From positions 3,278,887 to 3,342,886 of the forward strand of contig NZ_CP031310.1 in the NCBI RefSeq assembly GCF_004799665.1: a stretch of DNA of 64,000 nucleotides. Reading direction: 5' to 3'. The first letter of the stretch is position 1; the number at the start of each line of letters is the position of its first letter. The notes below the pieces were generated by a model, which saw only the letters and a program-made list of their open reading frames with translations, searched no databases and was not told the DNA's origin. The position numbers and the translations under genes were made by a program. Below, one piece after another: positions 35,217 through 44,141 of this stretch. The DNA comes from Halapricum salinum. Lineage in GTDB: Archaea; Halobacteriota; Halobacteria; Halobacteriales; Haloarculaceae.

Positions 35217-35941
35217 TCGGAGTGGGCTTTCTCGAAACGACTCGGCGACAGGAGTAGTTCCTCGACGCCGGGCATGTGCTTGACGTTGTAGACGACTTGC
35301 GTGTGTTCGGTCACGGGCGCAGCCAGACAGGAGAGTCTGATCCCCTTCTCGATCATCTCGTCGGGAAGGATGTGCCCGACTGGCGGCGGCATCTCGCCGT
35401 CGACGATGGCGACCGCACAGTTGGTGCATGCTCCGCCGCGGCAGGCGAACGGCCAGGCGAAGCCCCTGTTCTCGGCCGCCTCCAGCAGCGTCTCGTTGTT
35501 CTTGACCACGAACTTTCCGTAATCCTCGTAATCTAACTCTGCCCGCCCGGCCTTCTCGAAGAGATCGTCGTCCGCGACCTCCCAGCCGTAATCGTCCAGC
35601 ACCTCGTAGTTGAGGTATTCGACCGTGACCGTCTGTTCGGGACGATCCTGCGACGATTCCGGTGCGGTTGCCGCACTCGAATCCCCCGAGGTGGTCGACT
35701 CGCGCGCCCGTTTCGGTGATCGCGACGGTGTCGGCGACTCACTCTGAGACGCCCGAGCCGTAGCGCCCGCGTCGGCCTCGCCGTCCCGGATGGCCTCGTA
35801 TGCTTCCTTGACTGTCTGGAATTCCTCACGAGAGCCACCGTGGTCCGGGTGCGCCTCTTTGACTCGCTTCCTGTAGGCGTCGACGAGGGTCTGCTCGTCG
35901 GCATCGGGGTCGATACCGAGGATCTCGTACGGCGAGGACAC
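35213..35941 (-). CDS. J-domain/2Fe-2S ferredoxin fusion protein
   Basis: This 242-residue protein starts at GTG 35941 (SSPYEILGIDPDADEQTLVD). Residues 1-60 are a DnaJ J-domain with the HPD motif (EAHPDHGGSREEF), and about 60-115 is a Ser/Thr-rich linker. About 115-242 is a haloarchaeal plant-type ferredoxin with the acidic insertion (YLNYEVLDDYGWEVADDD) and cluster ligands in CRGGACTNC and RLSCLA. The HPD motif should stimulate DnaK, whose gene is upstream on the same strand. I read it as linking electron transfer or Fe-S assembly to the chaperone; a simple ferredoxin with a decorative J-domain is the alternative. Confidence 0.88.
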   Translation of the reverse strand: MSSPYEILGIDPDADEQTLVDAYRKRVKEAHPDHGGSREEFQTVKEAYEAIRDGEADAGATARASQSESPTPSRSPKRARESTTSGDSSAATAPESSQDRPEQTVTVEYLNYEVLDDYGWEVADDDLFEKAGRAELDYEDYGKFVVKNNETLLEAAENRGFAWPFACRGGACTNCAVAIVDGEMPPPVGHILPDEMIEKGIRLSCLAAPVTEHTQVVYNVKHMPGVEELLLSPSRFEKAHSD

Positions 35942-36014
35942 ACCCGTGCTAATGCGGGGACGAATAAATCCCCTCGCCAGGGTGCAAGAACTGCTGGCTG
36001 TCCTCGCTGGGGGG

Positions 36015-36122
36015 CTACTCCTGGGCAGTGTCGTCGTCGAGGGCCGCTTCACAGAGGGCGCACTCCGTGTCGTCTTCCACTTCGAAGCCACAGTTCGGAC
36101 ACTGGACGCGGGCGACGCTCAT
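36015..36122 (-). CDS. 35-aa zinc-ribbon protein
   Basis: ATG 36122 reads MSVARVQCPNCGFEVEDDTE then CALCEAALDDDTAQE and stops at a TAG (36017-36015). Two CxxC pairs (CPNC, CALC) ten residues apart form a complete rubredoxin-like zinc ribbon. A TATA-like CTTTTAGG on the minus strand (about 36140-36147) is about 20-25 bases upstream. It sits 73 bases before the J-domain ferredoxin on the same strand. It is very short but has a full metal site and haloarchaeal acidity. Function unknown. Confidence 0.65.
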   Translation of the reverse strand: MSVARVQCPNCGFEVEDDTECALCEAALDDDTAQE

Positions 36123-36522
36123 GTCCCGTCTCTCGTCGTACTACCTAAAAGACCCAACCGATCGTTTCGGGTTGTTCCGGTTGTTTCGCGACGAGAAAAC
36201 GGGACTTTCACGCCCGCAGTCTCCCGAATTCACACCTCGACCGAAGCGACTGTTCGCGACTCTCTGGGGGACCGTCTTCACTTCGAGACATCGCCGTCAG
36301 ACGATCTACTCGGCATCCTTCGACAGAAATAAACAGTTCTTTCGGGAGCTTCGCTCTCGTTCCTCTTCGGAGTCCAGATCGAGCAGACGACTCAGTCCTC
36401 GTCGTCTTCTTGGAAAACCTCGCTACTGCTCGTCTTCAGAAAGCTCCCATCGGTCGCTTTCTGAAACTCCGGAAGACGTCGCTACACTCGACTTCCGGGC
36501 CCAAGAAGACTCCTCGGACTCG
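36123..36522. other. 400-base gene-free region downstream of dnaK with tail-like repeats and a hairpin
   Basis: I see no complete gene. Two sequence blocks resemble the 3' end of dnaK: a 16-base block at 36419-36434 is repeated at 36519-36534 over the dnaK stop, and a 17-base block at 36397-36413 matches 36534-36550. Between them TTCAGAAAGC (36435-36444) and GCTTTCTGAA (36456-36465) form a perfect 10-bp stem with an 11-base loop, which may end the dnaK mRNA. Codon-like periodicity of EDE-type residues suggests duplicated dnaK tail sequence. The left part (36123-36350) looks like spacer plus the promoter of the zinc-ribbon gene. Confidence 0.5.
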
Positions 36523-38424
36523 CTACTGCTCGTCCTCGTCGTCTTCTTGGACGTCTTCGAAGTCGGCGTCGACATACTCCTCGCCCTGGCCGGCCGCACC
36601 GCCAGCGCCCGCTGCACCGCCTGGACCGGCTCCCGCTGCGCCGCCCGGGCCGGCACCAGCGCCGCCAGCGGCTTGCTGGGCCTGCTCCTGGTACATCTGC
36701 TTGCCGATCTCCTGCAGTTCCTCGGTCAGGGTCTCGGTAGCCTCCTCGTAGTCCTCGGTGTCGGCGTCCTCGTCTTCGAGGACTTCCTCCACGTCGTCGA
36801 TCTTCTCCTCGATCGAGGTCGCGAGGTCGTCGTCGACGTTCTCCTCGTTCTCTTCCAGAAGCGTCTCGGCACGCCTGACCGCCGCCTCGGCCTCGTTGCG
36901 GGCCTCGATGCGCTGGCGGCGCTGCTCGTCTTCCTCGGCGTGCTTCTCGGCCTCTTCTTGCATCTCCTCGATCTGGTCGTCGCTCAGGCCGGCACCACCC
37001 TCGATGGTGATGTCTTCCTTGTTGCCCGAGCCCTTGTCCTCTGCCGAGACGTTGACGATGCCGTTCTCGTCGATAGAGAAGGTGACCTCGATCTGCGGGG
37101 TCCCCGCGGGGGCTGGGGGGATACCCGCGAGGGTGAACTCGCCGAGTAGCTCGTTCTCGGCAGCGATCTCACGTTCGCCCTGGAAGACGCGGATCTGCAC
37201 CTGCGTCTGGTTCGCGGCGGCCGTCGTGAAGATCTTGGACTCCTCGGTCGGGATCGTCGTGTTCTTCTCGATGAGTCGCTCGAACAGGCCGCCTTTGACC
37301 TCGACACCCAGCGACAGCGGCGTCACGTCCAGCAGCACGATGTCGTCGACGTCACCCGACAGGACGCCGCCCTGGATGGCAGCACCCAGCGCGACTGCCT
37401 CGTCGGGGTTGACGTTCTTCTTCGGCTCCTTGCCGGTGAGGTCCTCGACTTTCTCCTGTACCTGCGGCATCCGGGTCGAGCCACCGACCAGCAGCACCTC
37501 GTCGATGTCGCTCTTGTCGTAGCCGGCGTCAGAAAGCGCCTGCTCGGTCGGGCCGACCGTCCGGTCGACCAGATCCTCCGTGAGACTCTCGAACGTCGCG
37601 CGAGTCAGACTCTGTTCGAGGTGGACCGGGCCGTCGTCCGTCGCAGTGATAAAGGGCAGATTGATCTCGGTCTCCTTCCGGGAAGAGAGTTCGATCTTGG
37701 CCTCTTCGGCGGCGTCTTTCATACGCTGGAGCGCCTGCCGATCCTGGGTCAGATCGATCCCGTGGTCGTTCTCGAACTCCTCGGCGAGCCAGTCGATGAT
37801 CGCCTCGTCCCAGTCGTCCCCACCGAGGTCGTTGTCACCGTTCGTAGCGACGACCTCGTAGACGCCACCACCGAGATCGAGGATGGAGACGTCGAAGGTC
37901 CCCCCACCGAGGTCGTATACCAGGACGGTCTGGTCCGAATCGTCGTCCAGGCCGTAGGCCATCGAGGCGGCGGTCGGCTCGTTGATGATCCGTTCGACCT
38001 CGAAGCCGGCGATCTCGCCGGCGTCCTTGGTCGCCTGGCGCTGACGGTCGTTGAAATAGGCGGGAACCGTGATGACGGCCTTCTCGATCTCGTCGCCGAG
38101 ATACTCTTCGGCGTCGTGTTTGATCTTCTGGAGGATCATCGCCGAGACCTGCTCGGGTGTGTACTCCTCGCCGTCGAGTTCGACCGTGTAGTCGTCCTCG
38201 CCCATGTGGCGCTTGATCGAGGCGATCGTCTCGTCGGGGTTCTTGACGGCCTGGTTCTTGGCCGGCTTGCCGACAAGTCGCTCGCCGTCGTCGAACGCAA
38301 CGACGGAGGGCGTCGTCCGGTCACCTTCGCTGTTGACGATGATTTCGGGGTCTGCACCTTCCATCACCGCGAACGCGGAATTCGTCGTCCCCAGGTCGAT
38401 ACCGAGGATCTTGTTGGATGCCAT
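36523..38424 (-). CDS. dnaK: Hsp70 chaperone DnaK
   Basis: This 633-residue protein has the nucleotide-binding domain with [15 protein letters not shown] at the start, [17 protein letters not shown], the [14 protein letters not shown] phosphate loop and [13 protein letters not shown]. The interdomain linker reads [15 protein letters not shown], and the substrate domain and lid follow. The tail is Gly/Ala/Pro-rich and then acidic ([20 protein letters not shown], ending DEDEQ). It refolds proteins in an ATP cycle with GrpE (upstream gene) and a J-protein. A TATA box TTTTAA lies about 30 bases upstream (38453-38458). A canonical dnaJ is not in this window. Confidence 0.97.
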   Translation of the reverse strand: MASNKILGIDLGTTNSAFAVMEGADPEIIVNSEGDRTTPSVVAFDDGERLVGKPAKNQAVKNPDETIASIKRHMGEDDYTVELDGEEYTPEQVSAMILQKIKHDAEEYLGDEIEKAVITVPAYFNDRQRQATKDAGEIAGFEVERIINEPTAASMAYGLDDDSDQTVLVYDLGGGTFDVSILDLGGGVYEVVATNGDNDLGGDDWDEAIIDWLAEEFENDHGIDLTQDRQALQRMKDAAEEAKIELSSRKETEINLPFITATDDGPVHLEQSLTRATFESLTEDLVDRTVGPTEQALSDAGYDKSDIDEVLLVGGSTRMPQVQEKVEDLTGKEPKKNVNPDEAVALGAAIQGGVLSGDVDDIVLLDVTPLSLGVEVKGGLFERLIEKNTTIPTEESKIFTTAAANQTQVQIRVFQGEREIAAENELLGEFTLAGIPPAPAGTPQIEVTFSIDENGIVNVSAEDKGSGNKEDITIEGGAGLSDDQIEEMQEEAEKHAEEDEQRRQRIEARNEAEAAVRRAETLLEENEENVDDDLATSIEEKIDDVEEVLEDEDADTEDYEEATETLTEELQEIGKQMYQEQAQQAAGGAGAGPGGAAGAGPGGAAGAGGAAGQGEEYVDADFEDVQEDDEDEQ

Positions 38425-38452
38425 GTTAGGCTGACCTATCCGTCAGACCCGG

Positions 38453-38458
38453 TTAAAA
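38453..38458 (-). promoter_or_regulatory. dnaK TATA box
   Basis: TTTTAA (read on the minus strand) lies 29-34 bases before the dnaK ATG at 38424. A second TATA-like TTTATATG lies further upstream at about 38541-38548, so a heat-inducible second promoter in the 173-base grpE-dnaK spacer is possible. Confidence 0.5.
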
Positions 38459-38597
38459 GTTGCTAGACAGCCCGACACACGCCCCCACGAATACAGCCAC
38501 GGAACGACGTCTGAGCGCTCAGGTAGCCGTCTGTCCGATGCATATAAACCGACCGCTTTCAGAGTGCTCGATCGCGTCCACTACTCTCAAAAATCGA

Positions 38598-39395
38598 TCA
38601 CTCTTCTTCGCTGACGGCGACCTGTGCCGTCCGGATCACTTTCCCGGCCATCTCGTAGCCGGGGCGGTGCACTTGCGCGATCGTCCCTGGGGGCTGCTCG
38701 GAATCCATCCGGACGAGAACTTCGTGTCGTTCTGGATCGACTTCGTCGCCGGGTTCTGGCTCGACTGGTTCGACGTTCTCGTCTTCGAGGATGCGGTCGA
38801 ACTGCTTGAGCGTCGATTCGACGCCGTCGCGAATGTCGGTATCCTCGTCCTGTTCGAGCGCTCGTGTGAGGTTGTCACGAACGTCGAGCAATCTCGTCAC
38901 GAGATCCTCGGTCGCACGGGCCTGTTCCTCCTCGCGCCGTTTTTGCATCCGCTTTTTGTAGTTCTCGAAGTCGGCTTGTTTGCGCCTGATCCTCGATTTG
39001 AGATCCTCGAGCTCCTGTTCGTATTCGGCGACGTCAGATTCGAGCGTGTCGACTTCGAATCGGAGCGTCGCGATCTCGTCGGCGACTTCCGCTGCAGGTG
39101 TCGACTCGACGTACTCGACGATGTCGTCTGCCACGTCGAGATCAACGTCGCTGTCGTCCCGGGACTCGTAGGCCACGTCTCTATTCGATGTCCCAGCGTC
39201 GGAGTCGGTCTCTTCATCGGCGGCCTCGTCGGCCGCCTGCTCGGACGGGGTCGATTCTGACGAGTGGTCCTCGTCCTGTGGTTGTTCTCCGGCCGCCGTC
39301 GACGCCGCTCCGGACTCGGCGTCTCCATTCGCTTCCGACTCCGTAGTCTCTCGTTCGTCGTCGGCTGCGTCGGACGTCCCGTCCTGCTCGCTCAT
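38598..39395 (-). CDS. grpE: Nucleotide exchange factor GrpE
   Basis: This 265-residue protein is longer than bacterial GrpE because of an N-terminal acidic/Ser-rich extension (about 1-95, e.g. DEDHSSESTPSEQAADEAAD), usual in haloarchaea. A long coiled coil follows (about 98-160, EIATLRFEVDTLESDVAEYE), then the four-helix bundle (RMQKRREEEQARATEDLVTR) and the beta domain ending IAQVHRPGYEMAGKVIRTAQ, the GrpE signature region. It exchanges ADP on DnaK, encoded 173 bases downstream on the same strand. Confidence 0.95.
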   Translation of the reverse strand: MSEQDGTSDAADDERETTESEANGDAESGAASTAAGEQPQDEDHSSESTPSEQAADEAADEETDSDAGTSNRDVAYESRDDSDVDLDVADDIVEYVESTPAAEVADEIATLRFEVDTLESDVAEYEQELEDLKSRIRRKQADFENYKKRMQKRREEEQARATEDLVTRLLDVRDNLTRALEQDEDTDIRDGVESTLKQFDRILEDENVEPVEPEPGDEVDPERHEVLVRMDSEQPPGTIAQVHRPGYEMAGKVIRTAQVAVSEEE

Positions 39396-39440
39396 GTTGG
39401 GACAATACCGGCACGGCGATAAAAGGGTTGAGAAACGACG

Positions 39441-41570
39441 TTACGCTGACTCGTCGGGCGACTCGTCGTCCGTGGGCGTCGTCTCCGCACTCGAATCCCG
39501 GTCACTTTCCGTCGCCGCGTCACCGGCCGATCCGCCGGTTTCGTCCATTGACTCGGTCTCGGTCGAGGATTCGGACGGAGCGGACTCGTCTGACTCCGTC
39601 TCGCCAGCCGACCCGTCGGTCGACTCGACCCCGCTGCCGTCGGCTGCTCTGGGCGCGCCAGTCGCCGAGTCGGTCGGTTCGTCGGACCCGGTCACGTCGA
39701 AGTGGAGCCAGCCGGCGAGGCCGAGCAAGCTCGCGAGACCGCCGGTCCCGATCTGTAGCCACTCGTCCATCGAGTCGCCACTGCCGCCAGTCGAACCGCC
39801 GGCCGATCCACTGTCCGGGCCATCCAGAGCCGCCTCGGACGGAGTCGTCGTCGGTGTCTCTGTCGGGGTGGGCGTAGCCGTCGGGGTGGCTGTCGTGGTA
39901 TCTGGAGGCGTCGGCGTGGGCGTCGTCGCCGCTTCGACACGAACGTTCGAACTCACGCTATCAGTGGCACCGTCGTCGTCGATGACGGTCAACTCGACGT
40001 AGTACGATCCCGTCTCGGGGAACGTATAGGGGACTGTCAATCCCGAGTACGAATCGGTGCCGATGACCCAGTTGTACTCGACGATTTCCCCGTCCGGGTC
40101 CGAGGAGCGCCCGGCCGAGAAGATGACCGTGTCGCCTGGATTCGGATTCGAGGGCGAGACGCTGAACCCGGCCGTCGGTGCGATCCCTGCGACTGGAACC
40201 GTACGGATTGCCGTATCGACGTTTCCGAACTTGTCTTCGACCGTCAACCGGATGTCTCGATTGCCCTTCGTCGAAAACGAGTAGCCGGCAGTCTCACCGC
40301 TCAGCGTCTTGCCGTCGATCTCCCACTCGTAGGAGACGATGAGGTCGGACGGTTTCGACCCCGTGGCGTCGAATCGAATTCGTTCGTCGGCGGCCGGTTT
40401 CTCCGGGCTGAAGGAGATCACGGCCTCGACCGACTGCTCGATCGCAAACAGACCGCGGTCGCTACTCTGGACGTAGACGGTCCCGTCGTACGCCGCTGGA
40501 GACGATTCGACTGGCCCACCGGTGTCGAACGTCCACTGTTCGTCTCCGCCGTCCGCTTCGAGCGCGTAGACTGACCCGTCCTCGCTGCCCGCGTAGACGA
40601 CGCCGTTGGCCACTGCCGGCGCGTGGACTGCACCAGCTGTCTGGTACGACCACGACTCCGAGCCGTCGTAGACGTCGAGCGCGTAGAGGAAGCCGTCCTC
40701 GCTGCCGACGTAGACTGCCTCGTCGGTGACGGCGACCGACGACGTCCCCGCACTCTCGGAGTCGAAGACCCACTGCTCGGAACCGTCGCTAGCGTCGAGC
40801 GCGTAGACACGCCCGGTCGCGTCGCTGGCGTAGACGGTCCCGTCGACGACACTCACCGCGTTCTCGATCGCCCCCTGACAGCGATAGCGCCACTGTTTGG
40901 AGCCGTCCGTTGCAGCAAACGCGTAGACGAATCCGCGTTCGTCACCGACGTAGACGGTCCCGTCCGCGACGGCAGCGCCCGCAGAAACGGAGTCGAAGAG
41001 ATCGGTCTTCCGTGACCAGCGCTCGCTTCCGTTCTGACGGTCGAGCGCGTAGATCCAGCCGTCCTGACTGCCGGTGATCACCATCTCGGACGTGACTGCC
41101 GGCGCGGCTGTCACTCTCCCGCTCGTGCTGACCACCCACTCAGTGTCGCCGTCGGCACGATTCAGGCCGTAGATGTTGTTCTCCGCACCTACGTAGACGA
41201 AATCGCCGCGGACCGACGGCGCCGACGTGATCGTCTGTTGCCACCGCGCTTGCCAGCGCTCAGAACCGTCGTCGGTCGCGATCGCGTAGACGTTGTCGTC
41301 GAGGCCGGCGAACACCGTGTCCTCGGTGACCGCTGCTGACGAACCAGCCCCGGACGACCGAAACCGCCACCGCTGTTCGATGTTCAGTTTCGGCCCACGG
41401 TTTCCCGGGGCGTGGCCCGAATTCGCCGTGTCGTACCCAAATTGAGTCCATCCAGCCTCGGCGACGGTCCCCGACGCCGTCCCAGCACCGAGTCCCAACC
41501 CGGCAGTGACTGCCGTCGCGCCGAGTCCTGCCAGATATCGGCGACGCGTCGATTGTAACTCCCGTGTCAT
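39441..41570 (-). CDS. Tat-exported PQQ-like beta-propeller protein with two PKD domains and C-terminal membrane anchor
   Basis: This 709-residue protein starts at ATG 41570. A twin-arginine signal is present (STRRRYLAGLGATAVTAGLG). About eight PQQ-like blades follow, each ending like VYALDASDGSEQWVF or IYGLNRADGDTEWV. Two PKD domains come next (IRFDATGSKPSDLIVSYEWE and FSAGRSSDPDGEIVEYNWVI), then a Thr/Pro linker, a single hydrophobic segment (IGTGGLASLLGLAGWLHFDV) and a roughly 110-residue Ser/Asp/Glu/Thr-rich tail. The blades lack an evident catalytic site, so it is probably a cell-surface scaffold or binding protein rather than a PQQ enzyme. The tail after the anchor is unusually long. 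Confidence 0.85.
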   Translation of the reverse strand: MTRELQSTRRRYLAGLGATAVTAGLGLGAGTASGTVAEAGWTQFGYDTANSGHAPGNRGPKLNIEQRWRFRSSGAGSSAAVTEDTVFAGLDDNVYAIATDDGSERWQARWQQTITSAPSVRGDFVYVGAENNIYGLNRADGDTEWVVSTSGRVTAAPAVTSEMVITGSQDGWIYALDRQNGSERWSRKTDLFDSVSAGAAVADGTVYVGDERGFVYAFAATDGSKQWRYRCQGAIENAVSVVDGTVYASDATGRVYALDASDGSEQWVFDSESAGTSSVAVTDEAVYVGSEDGFLYALDVYDGSESWSYQTAGAVHAPAVANGVVYAGSEDGSVYALEADGGDEQWTFDTGGPVESSPAAYDGTVYVQSSDRGLFAIEQSVEAVISFSPEKPAADERIRFDATGSKPSDLIVSYEWEIDGKTLSGETAGYSFSTKGNRDIRLTVEDKFGNVDTAIRTVPVAGIAPTAGFSVSPSNPNPGDTVIFSAGRSSDPDGEIVEYNWVIGTDSYSGLTVPYTFPETGSYYVELTVIDDDGATDSVSSNVRVEAATTPTPTPPDTTTATPTATPTPTETPTTTPSEAALDGPDSGSAGGSTGGSGDSMDEWLQIGTGGLASLLGLAGWLHFDVTGSDEPTDSATGAPRAADGSGVESTDGSAGETESDESAPSESSTETESMDETGGSAGDAATESDRDSSAETTPTDDESPDESA

Positions 41571-41798
41571 TCCATCACCTCGAGCCAGGCCATCCGTGGT
41601 GTCGAAAGAAGGGTCGTCATCGTTGTATCCAGAGATAGTCGTTCGCGCCCAAGAGTCGTTCTCTTTGCCGGCCGGTGTGGGGGGCGTGACCGAACGACAC
41701 CGGGATCCAGCACGGTCATTATATCCGTCATCTTGGATCTCGACCAGTGATGAGTCTTCCCGTTCACGCCACACGGCTGAGAGGAGGACAGCCGCCCC

Positions 41799-42392
41799 TC
41801 ACCCGAGCGGTTCGGCCGGCCGCTCACACGAGTACGTCTCCCGAAGCGTATCCGCGAAGTGGCCGCCCTTCTCGAAGGCGATCGTGACGACGACGAACGC
41901 ACCGTCCGCCGGTCGGAGGACGAACACCTCCCGCGGAGCGACGTCGGCACTCTCGTTGACTCGGTCGATCAGCGGTTCGATCGGCCGTGCCCCTTCGCGG
42001 AACTCCGTGAGTCGATCTTCGAGTGGGGGCTCGGCGAAGACGTAACAGACGCCGTTGGCTTCGCCGTCGGTGTTGTGTGTCACGCGGCTGTTCATCCCGT
42101 CACCGCTCGCGCGCGCCTCCTGCCAGACGTCTCGGGCGACCTCGAACACCGGTTCGATCCCGTCGGCGAACGTGTACAGCGTCGACCGCTGCACAGTGAA
42201 TCTCTCGACTGCCGGCTCGGGGGCCGACCAGTCGAGCGTTGCGTCGAGGAGATATCCAGGGTGGACGTCGTCGAGACGCGCGTCGCTCCCGTCGAGCCGG
42301 ACGACGACCGGATCGAACGTTTCCCGATCGAGGAGCCGAAGCGTCCCCGACTCCGGGCCGGGAAGCACGCGAACCCGGCGCTGTTCTTCCAT
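41799..42392 (-). CDS. DUF6663-like conserved haloarchaeal protein
   Basis: This 197-residue protein starts at ATG 42392 (MEEQRRVRVLPGPESGTLRL). The first part is beta-rich (LLDRETFDPVVVRLDGSDAR, GYLLDATLDWSAPEPAVERF) and the second carries NSRVTHNTDGEANGVCYVFA and an AFEKGGHFADTLRETY end. No membrane span and no metal cluster. The resemblance to DUF6663 is my recollection of the family pattern and needs a search. The much longer open frame on this strand runs antisense through the FAH gene and is rejected. It is divergent from the FAH gene. Confidence 0.7.
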   Translation of the reverse strand: MEEQRRVRVLPGPESGTLRLLDRETFDPVVVRLDGSDARLDDVHPGYLLDATLDWSAPEPAVERFTVQRSTLYTFADGIEPVFEVARDVWQEARASGDGMNSRVTHNTDGEANGVCYVFAEPPLEDRLTEFREGARPIEPLIDRVNESADVAPREVFVLRPADGAFVVVTIAFEKGGHFADTLRETYSCERPAEPLG

Positions 42393-42494
42393 ACCAGAGT
42401 TTCGAGCCCGAGCGGGGAAAAGGGATCGAACCTGAGTCGTCAGGGCCAGCCGCGGTCCCGCAGGCTTTTCTCCCGGCCGGTCGTGGCTCCGGGT

Positions 42495-43223
42495 ATGGAC
42501 GACGTACGATTCCGCGATCCGGCTGGCACCGTACGTGAGGGGCTGTGGCACGACGACCACGTTCACTTCGGCGACGACGCCTACGACCTCGAGGAGGTGG
42601 ACGTGCTGGCCCCGTCCGAACCGACGAAGATCGTCTGCGTCGGGCGTAACTACGCCAGACACGCCGACGAACGTGGCGAGGACGTACCCGACCGGCCGCT
42701 GCTGTTTCTCAAACCGCCCAACGCCGTCGCGACCCACGGCTCGACGATCACGCTCCCCGAAGGCAAGGATCGGGTCGAGCACGAGGCCGAGCTCGCGGTC
42801 GTCATCGACCGCCAGTGCAAAGACGTCGCCCCGGAGGACGCCGAAGATGTCATCCGCGGGTACACCTGTTTCAACGACATCTCGAACCGTGACGATCAGG
42901 ACCGCGAGCAGAACTGGATCCGCGGGAAGGCATTCGACAACGCCGCGCCGATGGGGCCGGTCCTGACCGAGGATATTCCCGACGACGCGGCCATTCGACT
43001 GCGGGTCAACGGCCAGACGCGCCAGGACTCCTCGATCGAGCACTTCATCTTCTCCATCCCGGAGTTGATCGCGGAGATCACGGCGTACATGACGCTGGAG
43101 CCGGGCGACGTGATCGCGACCGGGACGCCCGAGGGCGTCGGACCGCTGACCGACGGCGATCACGTCGAAGTCGAGATCGAGGGCGTGGGGACGCTCGAAC
43201 ACGAGGTCCGGCAGGCGGAGTGA
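42495..43223 (+). CDS. Fumarylacetoacetate hydrolase-family protein
   Basis: This 242-residue protein starts at ATG 42495. The FAH core is recognisable: TKIVCVGRNYARHADERGED, FLKPPNAVATHGSTITLP, the metal-binding EHEAELAVVIDR (Glu-x-Glu), NDISNRDDQDREQNWIRGKA and TGTPEGVGPLTDGDHVEVEI. Relatives hydrolyse or decarboxylate beta-keto acids such as acylpyruvates and oxaloacetate. The length and lack of the SH3-like N-domain point to the YcgM/FAHD1-like group, with acylpyruvase or oxaloacetate decarboxylase activity. No pathway neighbours. Confidence 0.93.
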   Translation: MDDVRFRDPAGTVREGLWHDDHVHFGDDAYDLEEVDVLAPSEPTKIVCVGRNYARHADERGEDVPDRPLLFLKPPNAVATHGSTITLPEGKDRVEHEAELAVVIDRQCKDVAPEDAEDVIRGYTCFNDISNRDDQDREQNWIRGKAFDNAAPMGPVLTEDIPDDAAIRLRVNGQTRQDSSIEHFIFSIPELIAEITAYMTLEPGDVIATGTPEGVGPLTDGDHVEVEIEGVGTLEHEVRQAE

Positions 43224-43329
43224 CAGACCAGCCACGACGCAGGTGGCGAAGCCCGACTTTCCGAGCCTGAAACTCTGTTCCCTTTTTTATACCGTATCCG
43301 TTCGATGGTCCGAGTGAGGTCACACACCC

Positions 43330-43974
43330 ATGCACTCGACGCATCGGTACGGACTCGGTCTGGCGATCGCCGCGGCCGCCGGGGTCGCGAGCCTGCTCGC
43401 CGCCCCAGAACTCCCCCAGGAGGTCGTCACCCACTGGAACGCTGCTGGCGAGGCGGACGGCTACGCGCCTCGCTGGGTCGCGATGGCTCTCCTCCCTGCG
43501 CTGAGTGTCGCCATCCTGGCGATGTTCGCCGTCATCCCACGGATCGATCCGCTCGGGAGCAACATCCGGGAGTTTCAGGCCGCTTACGAGTGGTTCGCGG
43601 TCGGGACGGTCGCACTGCTGTCGTACGTCCACGCCGTCCTATTGTTGGTCAACGTCGGCGTCGAGGCGTCTATCTTCCAGCTCGTCACGCCGGCCGTGGC
43701 CGCGCTGTACGTCGCCGTCGGGTTCGTCCTCGACCGCGCCGAGCAGAACTGGTTCGTCGGCATCCGAACGCCCTGGACGCTGACCGACGAGCAGGTGTGG
43801 GACCGAACGCACGAGCGAGCCGGACCCCTGTTCAAAGTAGCCGGCGTCGTCACCCTCGGTGCGCTCGTCGTCCCGGAGTACGCGACGGCGTTCCTCGTCG
43901 GCCCCGTCGCCGTCGTCGCGCTCGTGACGACAGTGTACTCCTACGTGGCCTACCGCCGAATCCACCACGGCTGA
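43330..43974 (+). CDS. DUF1648/SdpI-family membrane protein
   Basis: This 214-residue protein opens with a DUF1648 segment (LPQEVVTHWNAAGEADGYAP) between membrane helices and closes with the SdpI-type motif NWFVGIRTPWTLTDEQVWDR, followed by two more helices; about six spans in all. SdpI in Bacillus gives immunity to a secreted toxin and signals through a regulator. In archaea SdpI-like proteins are common and uncharacterised, and no toxin gene is adjacent here. A T-rich TTTTTTATA (43283-43291) lies about 40 bases upstream. Confidence 0.88.
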   Translation: MHSTHRYGLGLAIAAAAGVASLLAAPELPQEVVTHWNAAGEADGYAPRWVAMALLPALSVAILAMFAVIPRIDPLGSNIREFQAAYEWFAVGTVALLSYVHAVLLLVNVGVEASIFQLVTPAVAALYVAVGFVLDRAEQNWFVGIRTPWTLTDEQVWDRTHERAGPLFKVAGVVTLGALVVPEYATAFLVGPVAVVALVTTVYSYVAYRRIHHG

Positions 43975-44109
43975 GAACCCGCTGACAGCGACGCTCCTCC
44001 ACCTCGCTGGCGCTCGGCCCTCCACCGTCCCGCTGACGCCCGATTTTCCGTCGTCACCGCAGATTCTTGGCCCCAACCACGCCCCTGGCTCCCGAGCCGC
44101 AACGACAAC

Positions 44110-44132
44110 GCCTAAGTTTAGGCTTGCCTAAG
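44110..44132. promoter_or_regulatory. Iron-box-like overlapping palindromes upstream of the GMC oxidoreductase
   Basis: Three alternating half-sites occur: GCCTAA (44110-44115), TTAGGC (44118-44123) and GCCTAA (44126-44131), making two overlapping palindromes with 2-base spacers. They resemble the TTAGG/CCTAA halves of DtxR-family (Idr/SirR/MntR-like) operators. The array ends ten bases before ATG 44142, so a bound protein would block transcription. Confidence 0.6.
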
Positions 44133-44141
44133 CCACGCCGA

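Noticed and set aside
36028..37149. 373-codon plus-strand frame across the dnaK 3' end
   Set aside because: Antisense to dnaK; the Leu/Val/Ser-rich translation arises from Asp/Glu codons on the other strand.
41799..43235. 478-codon minus-strand frame covering the DUF6663-like gene and the FAH gene
   Set aside because: The part beyond ATG 42392 is antisense to the FAH hydrolase; only the last 197 codons read as protein.
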